64,000 nucleotides of DNA from assembly GCF_046591575.1 (NCBI RefSeq), contig NZ_JBIQWA010000006.1, positions 62,001 through 126,000 on the forward strand. Direction: 5' to 3'. The notes beneath the pieces were generated by a model, which had not been told where the DNA came from, ran no database searches, and worked only from the letters and a program-made list of their open reading frames with translations. The stretch comes from Marivita sp046591575 (GTDB lineage: Bacteria > Pseudomonadota > Alphaproteobacteria > Rhodobacterales > Rhodobacteraceae). Position 1 is the first letter of the stretch. Every line of letters starts with the position of its first letter. Below, one piece after another: positions 32,305 to 41,455 of the stretch. The position numbers and the translations under genes were made by a program.

Positions 32305-33685
32305 TCTGATTGTGATCGGCGCGGGCCCGGCTGGCATGTCTGCGGCGGCCATCGCGGCAGAGGGCGGCCTTCGGGTGCTGTTGCTGGATGAACAGCCGCG
32401 CGCCGGGGGGCAGATTTACCGTGATGTTGGCCAACAGCGGGGCGCGACCGACTGGCTGGGCGCAGAGTACGGGGCCGGTCATCGCTTTGTGGCAGCGCTG
32501 GATCATCCCGGCATCACCGCGCAGTTCGGCGCGACGGTCTGGCGCGTGGAGCAGGCAGGGCCGCGCGTGATCTGGTCGCAGGCCGGTGTCAGCCATGTTG
32601 CCACCGCACCGCATGTGCTTTTGGCCAGCGGTGCCCAAGAGCGCCCGGTGCCGTTTCCGGGCTGGACAGTGCCGGGTGTGATGTCGGTTGGCGCGGCGCA
32701 GATTTTGATGAAATCGGCCGGTATGATGCCCAAAGACGCGGTATTGGCGGGGTCTGGTCCATTGTTGTATCTGGTTGCAGCCCAGATGATCGACGCAGGA
32801 TCGCCGCCCAAGGCCGTGCTTGAAACGCAGACGCCGGGCAGCATGTTGCGGGCGGTGCCGTATCTGCCAAAGGCGTTGCTTGGCCTTCCGACCCTGTTGA
32901 AAGGGCTTGGCCTCTTGCGAAAGATCCGCGCGGCCAGAGTGCCGCGATTGACCGGGGTCAAACAGATCAGGGCGGAGGCGGACGCGGCGGGCCTGCTTGC
33001 GATCGCCTATCGTCATAAGGGCCGCGACGCGACCCTGACGGCGGCGCTTTTGCTGGTGCATCAGGGTGTCATCCCGTCAACCCATATGAGCCGGTCCGTG
33101 GGAATACCGCATGTCTGGAACCCGGCGCAGAGGGCGTATCAGCCGGTCACCGATGCGTGGGGCGGCACGGCGGTGGCCGGTCTGCATGTGGCCGGGGATG
33201 GCGCGGGGATCGGCGGGGCCGAGGCGGCTGCGGCATCCGGTGAGCTGGCTGCGTTGAACATCCTATATCACCTGGGGCGGATCACTGCGGATGCGCGCCT
33301 GCAGCGGGCCTCTGACGCGCGGGGCAGGTTGGCGCGGTTTCGTGCCATCCGCCCCTTTCTGGATGCGGCCTATGCGCCCCCCACCGAGATCCTGTCGCCC
33401 GCCGATGACACCATCATTTGCCGATGCGAAAGCAAAACCGCCGGGGATTTGCGACAGAGCCTGCAAGAGGGGGCGACCGGTTACCGGCAGGTCAAGACAT
33501 CGCTGCGGATTGGCATGGGCCCGTGTCAGGGCCGGATGTGCGATGCCACCGTGCGCGGTATCCTGAGCGCCAGCGGGGCAGGAGAGGCGCAGCCCATCGC
33601 CGCGCCGCGGGCGCGCACGCCGATCAAGCCGGTGACGCTTGGCGAATTGGCGGCGCTGGCCCCGGATCAGGCGCCGCCTGGCTGA
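32291..33685 (+). CDS. FAD/NAD(P)-binding oxidoreductase subunit with C-terminal BFD-type 2Fe-2S
   Basis: A 464-residue subunit completing the heterotrimer. It has the GAGPAGMSAAAIAAEGG FAD motif at the start, the AGGQIYR segment, a second GSGPLLYLVAAQM motif and a C-terminal bacterioferredoxin-associated-like Cys set (ICRCESK and GPCQGRMC). This arrangement is that of the alpha subunit in D-hydroxyproline dehydrogenase and octopine/nopaline oxidase. Physiological substrate remains to be found. Confidence 0.85.
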   Translation: MTRFDLIVIGAGPAGMSAAAIAAEGGLRVLLLDEQPRAGGQIYRDVGQQRGATDWLGAEYGAGHRFVAALDHPGITAQFGATVWRVEQAGPRVIWSQAGVSHVATAPHVLLASGAQERPVPFPGWTVPGVMSVGAAQILMKSAGMMPKDAVLAGSGPLLYLVAAQMIDAGSPPKAVLETQTPGSMLRAVPYLPKALLGLPTLLKGLGLLRKIRAARVPRLTGVKQIRAEADAAGLLAIAYRHKGRDATLTAALLLVHQGVIPSTHMSRSVGIPHVWNPAQRAYQPVTDAWGGTAVAGLHVAGDGAGIGGAEAAAASGELAALNILYHLGRITADARLQRASDARGRLARFRAIRPFLDAAYAPPTEILSPADDTIICRCESKTAGDLRQSLQEGATGYRQVKTSLRIGMGPCQGRMCDATVRGILSASGAGEAQPIAAPRARTPIKPVTLGELAALAPDQAPPG

Positions 33686-33692
33686 GCCAGGA

Positions 33693-35339
33693 TCACTCTG
33701 GCAATGCGACCGGTCCCCATTCGGGATAGGCGTCGCAGGGCGACGGGTTTTCCGCATGAAAGCCACCGCCCAGATGCCGGATGATCCCGGCCACGGCATT
33801 CAAAGAGGTCTGGACCGCCCCTTCGACCCATGCCGGTGTCCAGCTGACACCGTCACCGGCCATGAATATCCCGCGTTCATGGGGCGGCAGGGTGTCTTGC
33901 ATGAAATGGCCGAACATCCGGTGATTGTAGCGGTAATGCCCCGGCAGCGCGCCTTTGAAGGCCCCCAGGAAGTTGGGGTCGTCTTCCCAGCTGATGGTGA
34001 TAGGATCGCCCAGAATATGTGACCGGATGTCAACCTTGGGATAGATTTGCGCCAGCGACGACAGCGCCAGGTTCACGCGTTTTTCCACCGGCAGCGGCAA
34101 CACCTTGAGAGCGTCGGTCATCCACGAATAACTTAAACAGATGACAGACGGTTTGTCCGGCCCGTTGTCAAACAGGTAGGTGCCGCGCGTCATGCGGTCG
34201 GTCAGGGTCATCGACATCACATCGCGTCCGGTTTCGGGGTCTTTGTCTTTCCAGAACGGCCGATCCACCATCACAAAGGTCTTGGCCGATTGCATATAGC
34301 GGGTCCGGTCCAGCGCCATCCACAGATCATGCGAGAACAGGGATTCCTGAGTTTCGATCACCGTGGACAGCAAGTGGCTTTGACAGGTGACCAGAACGGC
34401 ATCGAATGTTTCGGCCCGGTGCCATTGATCGGTGACTTCCAGTCTGCCGTTTTGCCGCCTGATCCGCGTGACCCCGGCGCGGGTTGCGCCGTGATGGAGT
34501 TTGGATAGGGTTGTGCCAACAGGCCAATGCACAAGAGCCTCGGGCGCGTGGGTCCAGAGTTTGTGGGGCACCTGACCGACACCGCCGACCATATAGCGTT
34601 GATGGTCGTCACATTCGGTGACGTTCACCCGCAGGATTTCCAGCATGGAATTGGGAAAATCGGAATCCCACCCGCCTGTGCCGAACCCGACCTGCCCGAA
34701 CACCTCGCGGTGGTGAAAGGACAGCGCCTGAAACGCGGCGGAGGAAGCGACGAAATCATAGAAGGTGCGTTCATCCCACTGGGCTACGATCGGGTTCCAG
34801 ATGTCCTTGATCCGGGCCTTGTCGCGCAGGCGGATCGCCTCTTTCAAGGCAGCGAAATTTGCCCCGTCTTCCAGCGCGCGGTCATAGGCCCTGGCGACCT
34901 CGTGAAACAGCACAGGCAGGTCTGCCAGCGTTTCGGCGTAATGGGTTTTGCCCAGCAGGTCTATGACGGTTGATCCGGCGGCTTTGGTCAGTGGGTTTGG
35001 AAAGGGTTTGCTTTGGATGCCCAGCATATCGACATATCTGTAAAACCCGGTGGACGAGACCGGAAACCGCATGCCGCCAAGTTCGGCAATGACGCCTTCT
35101 GCGCCTTGAAACGCCTGCGACCGCAGGCGGCCGCCAAACTGGCCCGCCTCGAACACAACCGGTCTGGCCCCCAGTTTCATCAATTCATAAGCCGCAATCA
35201 CCCCGGCGGCCCCCGATCCGATAATGGCCACCCTGGCCCCGTGGGCGGTGTCGGGCAGATGGCCCAGCCCCTTGGGATGGGTGATCCAATCATCGTAGGC
35301 AAACGGAAAATCCGGCCCGAACACAGAAACTTTGGTCAT
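33693..35339 (-). CDS. davB: L-lysine 2-monooxygenase
   Basis: DavB-type flavin monooxygenase of 548 residues that turns L-lysine into 5-aminopentanamide and CO2. The N-terminal VFGPDFPFAYDDW, the IIGSGAAGVIAAYELMKLG FAD motif, VIAELGGMRFPVS with the carboxylate-contact Arg, VFGQVGFGTGGWDSDFPNS and the late GAFKGALPGHYRYN all closely match Pseudomonas DavB as I remember it, along the whole length. ATG 35339 is preferred over the TTG one codon earlier. It is followed by nothing on this strand and preceded by its partner amidase. Confidence 0.88.
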   Translation of the reverse strand: MTKVSVFGPDFPFAYDDWITHPKGLGHLPDTAHGARVAIIGSGAAGVIAAYELMKLGARPVVFEAGQFGGRLRSQAFQGAEGVIAELGGMRFPVSSTGFYRYVDMLGIQSKPFPNPLTKAAGSTVIDLLGKTHYAETLADLPVLFHEVARAYDRALEDGANFAALKEAIRLRDKARIKDIWNPIVAQWDERTFYDFVASSAAFQALSFHHREVFGQVGFGTGGWDSDFPNSMLEILRVNVTECDDHQRYMVGGVGQVPHKLWTHAPEALVHWPVGTTLSKLHHGATRAGVTRIRRQNGRLEVTDQWHRAETFDAVLVTCQSHLLSTVIETQESLFSHDLWMALDRTRYMQSAKTFVMVDRPFWKDKDPETGRDVMSMTLTDRMTRGTYLFDNGPDKPSVICLSYSWMTDALKVLPLPVEKRVNLALSSLAQIYPKVDIRSHILGDPITISWEDDPNFLGAFKGALPGHYRYNHRMFGHFMQDTLPPHERGIFMAGDGVSWTPAWVEGAVQTSLNAVAGIIRHLGGGFHAENPSPCDAYPEWGPVALPE

Positions 35340-35363
35340 CAAGGCACCCTTTGTATCAGCGCG

Positions 35364-36164
35364 TCAGTATAGATCGGTGCGGCGATCCGCGAGGTGATGT
35401 TGTTGTTTGCGGCATCGGTCAAGCGCGTCATGGCGCAATTCGGCAATCAGCAGATCGGGCTGGTCCGCAGGGGCGCGCGCCAGATCGGCACCGTCGGGGC
35501 CGCAGATGCAGGACAGGCCACCATAATGGAACGCGCCTTCGCGGCCGATGTAATTGGCATAAGCCACATAGATCGCGTTTTCTTCGGCGCGGGCCGGAAC
35601 CAGCCGGGTGGCGACGCTGTCGAACGGGATCATGTTGGCGGTGGGCACAAGGATCAGATCCGCCCCTTGCAGTGCCAGCGCGCGAGCCAGTTCGGGAAAT
35701 TCGATGTCATAGCAAATCGCAAGTCCGATGGACCAGCCATTCAGGGTAACCACACCCGACAGGGCCGCGCCTGCGGTGAATTGTGTGCGGTCCACATCGC
35801 CGTAAAGATGGGTTTTGTGGTATCTGCACCGTTCCTTGCCCGTGGCATCCAGCAGAACACCCGCGTTAAACGGTGCTTCTGGTCCTCTGATCGCCAGACC
35901 CACGGCCAATGCGATCTGGTGCTTTTGCGCAAGACGTGCGGCGGCGGTGATCAGCGCGTCGTCGGACGCGGCCAGAGTGTGACAGCGATCCGCGCCAATA
36001 TTATAACCGCCCAGTGTCATTTCCGGCGCAAGCAGCAGGTCCGCCCCCAAAGCACGAGCCCGTTGAGCGGTTTGACCCAAAGCCGTCAGCGCCGCGTCGG
36101 GATCGTGTATCGGTGCGGTTTGCCAAAGCGCGAGTTTCAAAAGACCGTCCTTTTCCCCAACCAT
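35364..36164 (-). CDS. davA: 5-aminopentanamidase, nitrilase-superfamily amidase
   Basis: Nitrilase-fold amidase of 266 residues that would hydrolyse the product of DavB to 5-aminovalerate. The catalytic Glu48, Lys117 and Cys151 lie in LLAPEMTLGG, YHKTHLYGD and GLAICYDIEFPE. A TTG start at about residue 8-9 with AAGGACGG upstream would fit the family N-terminus (KLALWQTAP) better than the ATG at 36164. The pair davA-davB with 24 bases between is the same as in Pseudomonas. The next steps, davT and davD, are not in the window. Confidence 0.85.
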   Translation of the reverse strand: MVGEKDGLLKLALWQTAPIHDPDAALTALGQTAQRARALGADLLLAPEMTLGGYNIGADRCHTLAASDDALITAAARLAQKHQIALAVGLAIRGPEAPFNAGVLLDATGKERCRYHKTHLYGDVDRTQFTAGAALSGVVTLNGWSIGLAICYDIEFPELARALALQGADLILVPTANMIPFDSVATRLVPARAEENAIYVAYANYIGREGAFHYGGLSCICGPDGADLARAPADQPDLLIAELRHDALDRCRKQQHHLADRRTDLY

Positions 36165-36341
36165 GCGCCGGTTTCGCGCAGATTTGCAATCTTTGTGCCG
36201 CGTCGGGACATGCCATTTTGGTGCCGCAGACTGCGGTCTGAAGGAAGGATTTATTTGGGCACAATATGAAAGAAATATTTAATGCTTGAATATTTGACAC
36301 AAAACTAACATGCTGGCGCGATCTGACGTCAGGACCATGCC
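36165..36341. promoter_or_regulatory. Divergent control region between davAB and the RpiR/ABC operon
   Basis: A 177-base spacer, AT-rich in its right half. On the minus strand TTCAAG (plus 36285-36290), an 18-base gap and TATTGT (plus 36261-36266) make a plausible davA promoter. AAATATTT at 36273-36280 is an 8-base palindrome and AATATTT recurs at 36289-36295, possible RpiR sites. The RpiR gene has AGGA 8 bases before its TTG start. Confidence 0.4.
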
Positions 36342-37220
36342 TTGCCTCTTCCGATCGAGACACTTCTTGCGAACTCTATGCGCGATGGCAGCAAGGCCGA
36401 CAAGGCGATTGCCAGCTATATGAGCAGCAGCCTGACCGAGCTGCCGTTTGAAACGGCCGCAAGCATCGCGTCGAAAGTAAAGGTCAGCGAAGCCACGGTC
36501 GGCCGCTTTTGCCGTTCTATCGGGTACGAGAATTTCAGAGATCTGAAAGAGCATCTCAAGGGACAGGTCGGGGATCACCCTTGGCTGGTCAGCGAGCGCC
36601 TGAACGAACTGCGCAAAACATCGTCGAACAACACAACCCATCTCGCACGGGGGATGGAGATGGAAATCGCCGGTCTGGTGTCGGTCTATGAACTGGCGAC
36701 AACGCAGACCTGGCAGAATGTGGTCAAACGGCTGGCCACGACCGACCGGGTGTTTGTTGCCGGGTTTCAGACCGAACGCGGTCTGGCGCAGTATTTTGCA
36801 AACCAGCTGCATTATGTGCGGGACCGGGTGACGCTGGTGGATCTGGCGTCTGGCAATTTTTCCGAAGTGCTGGCCAGCGATACCGCAAGCTGTCTGGTGA
36901 TCTTCGAGGCGCGTCGCTATTCGCGCCAGGCCAAGGTTCTTGCCCAACAGGCGCAGGCCGCGGGTCTGCCGGTGACCTTGATCACGGATGTGTTCTGTGA
37001 CTGGGGCAGCGAGGTGACAGACGAAATGCTGGCCGTGCCCACGCAGGTCAACCAATTCTGGGATTCCACCGCGCTGATGGCAAGTTTGGGCAACCTGCTG
37101 ATCAACGGCGTTTTCATGGAGCTGGGTCCAGAGACCGCCCACCGCCTTGAGCGGATTTCGCAGCTGTTCGGGCGCTTTACCGGGCATGTGGGTGATCCGG
37201 TCGCGCAAGTGATGAAATGA
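36342..37220 (+). CDS. RpiR/MurR-family transcriptional regulator
   Basis: Regulator of 292 residues if the TTG at 36342 is used (AGGA upstream); an in-frame ATG at 36378 lacks a ribosome site. Residues about 1-75 form the HTH_6 domain (ETAASIASKVKVSEATVGRFCRSIGYENFRDLKEHL) and residues about 115-255 the SIS domain (DRVFVAGFQTERGLAQYFANQL). It is upstream of a basic-amino-acid ABC importer and divergent from lysine monooxygenase, so it likely controls lysine use; RpiR proteins usually sense sugar phosphates, so the effector is open. Confidence 0.85.
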   Translation: MPLPIETLLANSMRDGSKADKAIASYMSSSLTELPFETAASIASKVKVSEATVGRFCRSIGYENFRDLKEHLKGQVGDHPWLVSERLNELRKTSSNNTTHLARGMEMEIAGLVSVYELATTQTWQNVVKRLATTDRVFVAGFQTERGLAQYFANQLHYVRDRVTLVDLASGNFSEVLASDTASCLVIFEARRYSRQAKVLAQQAQAAGLPVTLITDVFCDWGSEVTDEMLAVPTQVNQFWDSTALMASLGNLLINGVFMELGPETAHRLERISQLFGRFTGHVGDPVAQVMK

Positions 37221-37248
37221 CAGATTTATTTTCAACGGGAGATCAAAC

Positions 37249-38022
37249 GTGAATCCAACATCCATTCTGGCCGCGACACTGTTGGCGTCGGGGCTGGCCG
37301 CGCAGTCGGCGGCAGACACTCTGACAATCGGAACCGAAGGGGCGTACCCTCCGTTCAACTATATCGAATCCGACGGCACCATCGCGGGGTTCGATGTTGA
37401 TATCGCCATGGAGCTGTGCGCGCGCCTTGAGGTTGAATGTGACATCGTCGCACAAGACTGGGACGGGATCATTCCCGGATTGCTGGCCAACAAATACGAT
37501 GTGATCGTGGCGTCGATGTTCATCACCGAAGAGCGCAAGAAACAGGTCGATTTCACCGATCCCTATTATCTGGCGGCAATGACCCATGTCACACCCAAAG
37601 ACAGCGGCATCACCGAATTCACCAATGACGCGCTGTCAGGCATGATCATCGGCGCGCAATCGGGCACCACACAGGCGGATTACGCCGAGGCGACCTATCC
37701 CGATGCGGACATTCGTCTGTATCCAACGCAGGACGAGGTCAATCTGGACATGGCAAGCGGTCGTATCGATCTGCAGGTGGGGGATATGCTGCCGATGCTG
37801 GAGTGGACCACCAAATCCGAGGACGGGGCGTGCTGTGAATTGGCCGGTGAGCCGATAACCGATCCGGCCTTTGTAGGCGAGGGCGTCGGCATGGCGGTGC
37901 GGCAGGAGGATGACGACCTGCGCGAAAAGCTGAACCAGGCTCTGGCCGATATGCGCGCGGATGGCACCTATCTTGAGATCAACAACAAATATTTCGACAT
38001 CGACGTCTACACGATGAAGTAA
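37249..38022 (+). CDS. Polar amino-acid (Lys/Arg/Orn-type) ABC binding protein
   Basis: Family 3 periplasmic binding protein of 257 residues. The start is GTG 37249 with GGGAG upstream; the signal peptide is cleaved after SAA. Motifs TIGTEGAYPPFNYIE, AGFDVDIAMELC, DWDGIIPGLLANKYD and the RKKQVDFTDPYY segment are those of ArgT/HisJ proteins. Substrate of basic type is predicted from family plus the davBA genes next door. Confidence 0.88.
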   Translation: MNPTSILAATLLASGLAAQSAADTLTIGTEGAYPPFNYIESDGTIAGFDVDIAMELCARLEVECDIVAQDWDGIIPGLLANKYDVIVASMFITEERKKQVDFTDPYYLAAMTHVTPKDSGITEFTNDALSGMIIGAQSGTTQADYAEATYPDADIRLYPTQDEVNLDMASGRIDLQVGDMLPMLEWTTKSEDGACCELAGEPITDPAFVGEGVGMAVRQEDDDLREKLNQALADMRADGTYLEINNKYFDIDVYTMK

Positions 38023-38054
38023 AGCACCCGTCCCTCCATTCACAAGGCTAAGCG

Positions 38055-38762
38055 ATGTTTGAGCTCTTTGCATATGGCGATGCCGGTTGGGGGGACGAGA
38101 TTCTGCGCGGGCTGGCGATGACGGTGCAGCTTGCCCTCACCACGCTGCCGGTTGGTCTGGCGCTTGGGTTCGTTGCGGCGTTTCTGTCCTTGTCGCGGCT
38201 GGGTGTGCTGCGGTTTCTGGGCTTTGGCTATACGACCATCATGCGCGGCCTGCCCGAGATCCTGACCCTGTTTGTGGTGTATAACGGGGTTGGGCTATTG
38301 CTCAATTCCGCGATCCGCTGGTGGAACCCCGACAGCGACGCGGTCAATTTCAGCCCGTTTGCAGCCGGTGTCATTGCGCTTGGCATGGTGTTTGGGGCCT
38401 TTGCCGGAGAGGTGATCCGCGGCGCGTTCAATTCGCTGGATGCCGGTCAGGCCGAGGCGGGTCGCGCCATCGGCATGACCCAGCGGCAGATCTTCTTGCG
38501 CATCCAGTTGCCGCAGCTGTGGCGCTTTGCCTTACCGGGGCTGGGCAATCTATGGATCAACATGCTCAAAGATACCGCGCTGGTGTCCGTTATCGCGCTG
38601 GATGATCTTATGCGCATGACCAAAGTTGCGGTGGGCGTGACCAAACAGCCGTTCACCTTTTACCTTGTGGCCTGCCTGATTTACTGGGTGCTGTGCCTGC
38701 TGTCCGAGCTTGTGCTTGACCGCATGGAACGTCGCGCAAATCGCGGCATCCGGAGGGCCTGA
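38055..38762 (+). CDS. Amino-acid ABC permease, HisQ type
   Basis: First of two permeases, 235 residues with about five helices. The family segment RGLPEILTLFVVYNGVG and the EAA loop EAGRAIGMTQRQIFLRIQLPQLWRFALPGLGN are clear. The next permease starts two bases after this stop, so the two are translated together and likely form a heterodimer. Confidence 0.9.
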   Translation: MFELFAYGDAGWGDEILRGLAMTVQLALTTLPVGLALGFVAAFLSLSRLGVLRFLGFGYTTIMRGLPEILTLFVVYNGVGLLLNSAIRWWNPDSDAVNFSPFAAGVIALGMVFGAFAGEVIRGAFNSLDAGQAEAGRAIGMTQRQIFLRIQLPQLWRFALPGLGNLWINMLKDTALVSVIALDDLMRMTKVAVGVTKQPFTFYLVACLIYWVLCLLSELVLDRMERRANRGIRRA

Positions 38763-38763
38763 G

Positions 38764-39498
38764 ATGACCCCGATCGAAATTCTGATCGAATACTGGCCCC
38801 GGCTTCTGGATGGCACGGTGATGACGATCAAGCTGACCTTTCTGGGGGCGCTGATCGCTGCATTGGTGTCGCCCGGTCTGGCGTTGATACGGGTGCAGGC
38901 CCCGGTGATGCTGCAAGTCCCGGTGCGGGTCTATATCTCGTTCATGCGCGGCACGCCGATCCTCGCACAGCTGTTTCTGATCTATTACGGCTCTGGCCAG
39001 TTCCGGCCAATCCTGACCGAATGGGGGCTGTGGACCTTTTTTCGTGATCCGTTCAATTGCGCGCTGTTGGCCTTTGCGCTGAATTCGACAGCCTATCAGA
39101 CCGAGATCCTGCGCGGCGGGATCATGGGCGTGAACAGGGGCGAGATCGAGGCCGCCCGTGCCATTGGCATGACCCGCCTGACCACATTGCGCCGCGTGGT
39201 GTTTCCGCATGCCTACCGGATCGCGTGGCCCGCTTTGGGCAACGAGGTGATTTTGTTGATGAAGGCCAGCGCGTTGGCCAGTGTGGTTACGGTTTTCGAT
39301 ATCATGGGCCGCACGCGGCAGATCTTTTCAAGAACGTTCGATTTTTCGATCTATCTTTGGGCGGCGGTCATTTACCTGTGTATCACGGCGGTATTTGTTC
39401 TGATCTGGCGACAGATCGAACACCGCCTAAGCCGCCATATCGACGCGCCTCACGCCAATCGCGTGGGGGCGGTTCCCCTGAAAGAAGGCCAAGGATGA
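38764..39498 (+). CDS. Amino-acid ABC permease, HisM type
   Basis: Second permease, 244 residues from ATG 38764. MRGTPILAQLFLIYYGSG and the coupling loop EAARAIGMTRLTTLRRVVFPHAYRIAWPALGNE define the HisM type. The stop overlaps the ATPase start by four bases (ATGA). Confidence 0.9.
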   Translation: MTPIEILIEYWPRLLDGTVMTIKLTFLGALIAALVSPGLALIRVQAPVMLQVPVRVYISFMRGTPILAQLFLIYYGSGQFRPILTEWGLWTFFRDPFNCALLAFALNSTAYQTEILRGGIMGVNRGEIEAARAIGMTRLTTLRRVVFPHAYRIAWPALGNEVILLMKASALASVVTVFDIMGRTRQIFSRTFDFSIYLWAAVIYLCITAVFVLIWRQIEHRLSRHIDAPHANRVGAVPLKEGQG

Positions 39499-40253
39499 CC
39501 CAACCGGACAGTGTTTTGAAAGCCGAGGACATTCGCAAATCCTTTGGCGAGGTCGAGATGCTCAAGGGGATTTCCCTTGAGGCGCGCCAACATGATGTGA
39601 TTTCGATCCTTGGCGCATCGGGGTCCGGCAAATCGACCTTTCTGCGCTGCCTGAATTTTCTGGAAACGCCAAGCTCTGGCAAAGTGACGGTGCATGGCGA
39701 AGATGTGCTGGTCAAGAACGGCAAGCCGCAAAACCTGCGCCATATCGAACGCATACGCAGCCGGTTGGGAATGGTATTTCAACAGTTCAACCTGTGGACG
39801 CATCGCACCGTTCTGGAAAACGTGATGGAAGGGCCGATTCAGGTCAAACGCATCGCCCGCGCAGAGGCGCGTGACAGGGCCGAAGCGTTGCTGACGCGCG
39901 TCGGCTTGCAAGACCGGATGCAGATGTATCCCGCGCATCTTTCGGGCGGACAGCAACAACGCGTGGCCATTGCACGGGCTTTGGCGATGGACCCGGACGC
40001 GATCCTGTTTGACGAGCCGACATCCGCGCTTGATCCGGAATTGGTGGGCGAGGTTCTTAAGGTGATGCAATCGCTTGCCGCCGAAGGCCGCACAATGATT
40101 GTGGTGACCCATGAAATGGCTTTTGCCCGCGATGTGTCGTCCGAAGTTGTGTTCCTGCATGAAGGCCGTATCGCGGAACGCGGCCCGCCGGATGTTATGT
40201 TCAACACCCCCAACACGTCCGAATTCCAGCGCTTTATCGCCAAGGTCAAATAA
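39495..40253 (+). CDS. Amino-acid ABC ATP-binding protein, HisP/ArtP type
   Basis: ATPase of 252 residues. Walker A GASGSGKST, Q-loop VFQQFNLW, signature HLSGGQQQR, Walker B ILFDEPTSALDPEL and the switch VVTHEMAFA are all intact and typical of polar-amino-acid importers. It ends the four-gene ABC unit and is followed by a small stem-loop. Confidence 0.92.
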   Translation: MTQPDSVLKAEDIRKSFGEVEMLKGISLEARQHDVISILGASGSGKSTFLRCLNFLETPSSGKVTVHGEDVLVKNGKPQNLRHIERIRSRLGMVFQQFNLWTHRTVLENVMEGPIQVKRIARAEARDRAEALLTRVGLQDRMQMYPAHLSGGQQQRVAIARALAMDPDAILFDEPTSALDPELVGEVLKVMQSLAAEGRTMIVVTHEMAFARDVSSEVVFLHEGRIAERGPPDVMFNTPNTSEFQRFIAKVK

Positions 40254-40261
40254 CGCCCCAC

Positions 40262-40282
40262 ACCGCGCCTGCGCGGTTTTCT
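40262..40282 (+). terminator. Possible weak terminator after the ABC operon
   Basis: ACCGCGC (40262-40268) pairs with GCGCGGT (40271-40277) and is followed by TTTCT, giving a short GC hairpin with a T-rich tail 9 bases after the ATPase stop. The loop is tight, so it may only attenuate read-through to the racemase gene at 40301. Confidence 0.45.
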
Positions 40283-40300
40283 CAAGTCAGGTGACCCCCC

Positions 40301-41455
40301 ATGTCAGACCACCCCGATATGTCCTTTGGCCCGCCCCATGCGGGCAGCATCGTGATCGAAGCCGCCGAGCTGCGCATCGTCAGTCTGCCTTTGCTGACCC
40401 CCTTTGTCATCTCGACCGGCACGATGACCTGCAAGACCTTTCCGCTTTTGGTGCTCAAAGGCGAAGGGCTTGAGGGCGTGGCCGAAGCGGTGATGGACCC
40501 GACCCCGGACTACCTGGAGGAAACCATCCCCGGTGCGATGGCCTTTCTGCGCGATGGGCTGCTGCCGTCGATCCTTGGCAAACGCTTTGGCTCCCCTGCC
40601 GAGCTTGACCGGTATCTTGCACCGTGGCGCGGCAACCGGATGGCCAAGGCGGTTGTGGAAATGGCGTTCTGGGATCTGTGGTGCAAGCGGCTTGAGCTGC
40701 CTCTCAAAGCGGCGCTTGGCGGTGTCCGGGACCGTGTGGATGTGGGAGTCAGCCTTGGCATCGCGCCCATCGACACCACGCGAGAGCGCATCGAGGCGGC
40801 CTTGGCCGATGGCTACAAACGCATCAAGCTGAAAATCGCGCAGGGCCATGATATCGCTCTTCTTGAGGCGGTGCGGGCGCGCTATCCCGACATCAAGCTG
40901 ACGGTGGATGCCAATACCGATTACGGTCTGGCCGATCTGCCGGTCCTGCAGGCGATGGATGCGTTTGATCTGGACTATATTGAACAGCCGCTGGCCTTTG
41001 ACGACATCCACGACCACGCTCAGGTGCAGGCGGCGGTGAAAACCGCCATTTGCCTTGATGAAAGCATCCGCAGTCCCAGTGATGCCCGCAAGGCGCTGGA
41101 GGCGCGCGCGGCCCGTGTGATCAACATCAAGGTCGGTCGGGTGGGCGGCTTTGGCGCGGCCCGGGCGATCCATGATGTCAGCGCGTCGTTCGGTGCCCCG
41201 GTCTGGTGCGGGGGCATGCTTGAGGCGGGTATTGGGCGCGCGCATAACATTCATCTGTCGACGCTGCCGAATTTCTCCAAACCCGGCGATACGTCAAGCG
41301 CCAGTCGCTATTTCCAGCGGGATATCATCAACGAACCGCTTGAGGCAGAGAATGGCGAAATGCCGGTGCCCGGCAGCGGTGCCGGGATTGGTGTGACGTT
41401 GGATCGGGCCTATCTGGACACAGTCACCGATCATATCGAGGAGGTCAGACCATGA
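40301..41455 (+). CDS. Enolase-superfamily N-acylamino-acid racemase/OSBS-like protein
   Basis: Enolase-superfamily enzyme of 384 residues. The catalytic set of the OSBS/NSAR group is intact: Lys176 and Lys178 (KLK), Asp203, Glu228 (EQP), Asp253 (DES) and Lys277 (NIKVGRVGG). In OSBS/NSAR enzymes these residues give either o-succinylbenzoate synthesis or racemisation of N-succinyl amino acids. No menaquinone genes are nearby; instead a GNAT acetyltransferase-fold gene overlaps by four bases, so racemisation of an N-acyl amino acid is the likelier role. A start at ATG 40319 is also possible. Confidence 0.83.
   Translation: MSDHPDMSFGPPHAGSIVIEAAELRIVSLPLLTPFVISTGTMTCKTFPLLVLKGEGLEGVAEAVMDPTPDYLEETIPGAMAFLRDGLLPSILGKRFGSPAELDRYLAPWRGNRMAKAVVEMAFWDLWCKRLELPLKAALGGVRDRVDVGVSLGIAPIDTTRERIEAALADGYKRIKLKIAQGHDIALLEAVRARYPDIKLTVDANTDYGLADLPVLQAMDAFDLDYIEQPLAFDDIHDHAQVQAAVKTAICLDESIRSPSDARKALEARAARVINIKVGRVGGFGAARAIHDVSASFGAPVWCGGMLEAGIGRAHNIHLSTLPNFSKPGDTSSASRYFQRDIINEPLEAENGEMPVPGSGAGIGVTLDRAYLDTVTDHIEEVRP

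Noticed and set aside
33693..35339. Tryptophan 2-monooxygenase (auxin-type IaaM)
   Set aside because: Full-length similarity is to lysine monooxygenase DavB, and the partner is a nitrilase-fold DavA amidase, not the amidase-signature IaaH.
36294..36322. TTGACA at 36294-36299 as the -35 box of the RpiR gene
   Set aside because: No acceptable -10 lies 16-18 bases downstream (the sequence there is GC-rich).
36279..37358. Long minus-strand open frame opposite the RpiR gene
   Set aside because: It is rich in His, Arg and Gln with no domain, lies entirely antisense to a clear regulator gene, and reflects the GC-rich codon pattern of the real gene.
40301..41455. Menaquinone o-succinylbenzoate synthase
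   Set aside because: Active-site residues do not distinguish OSBS from racemase, but no menaquinone genes are near and the coupled GNAT gene fits N-acylamino-acid racemisation.
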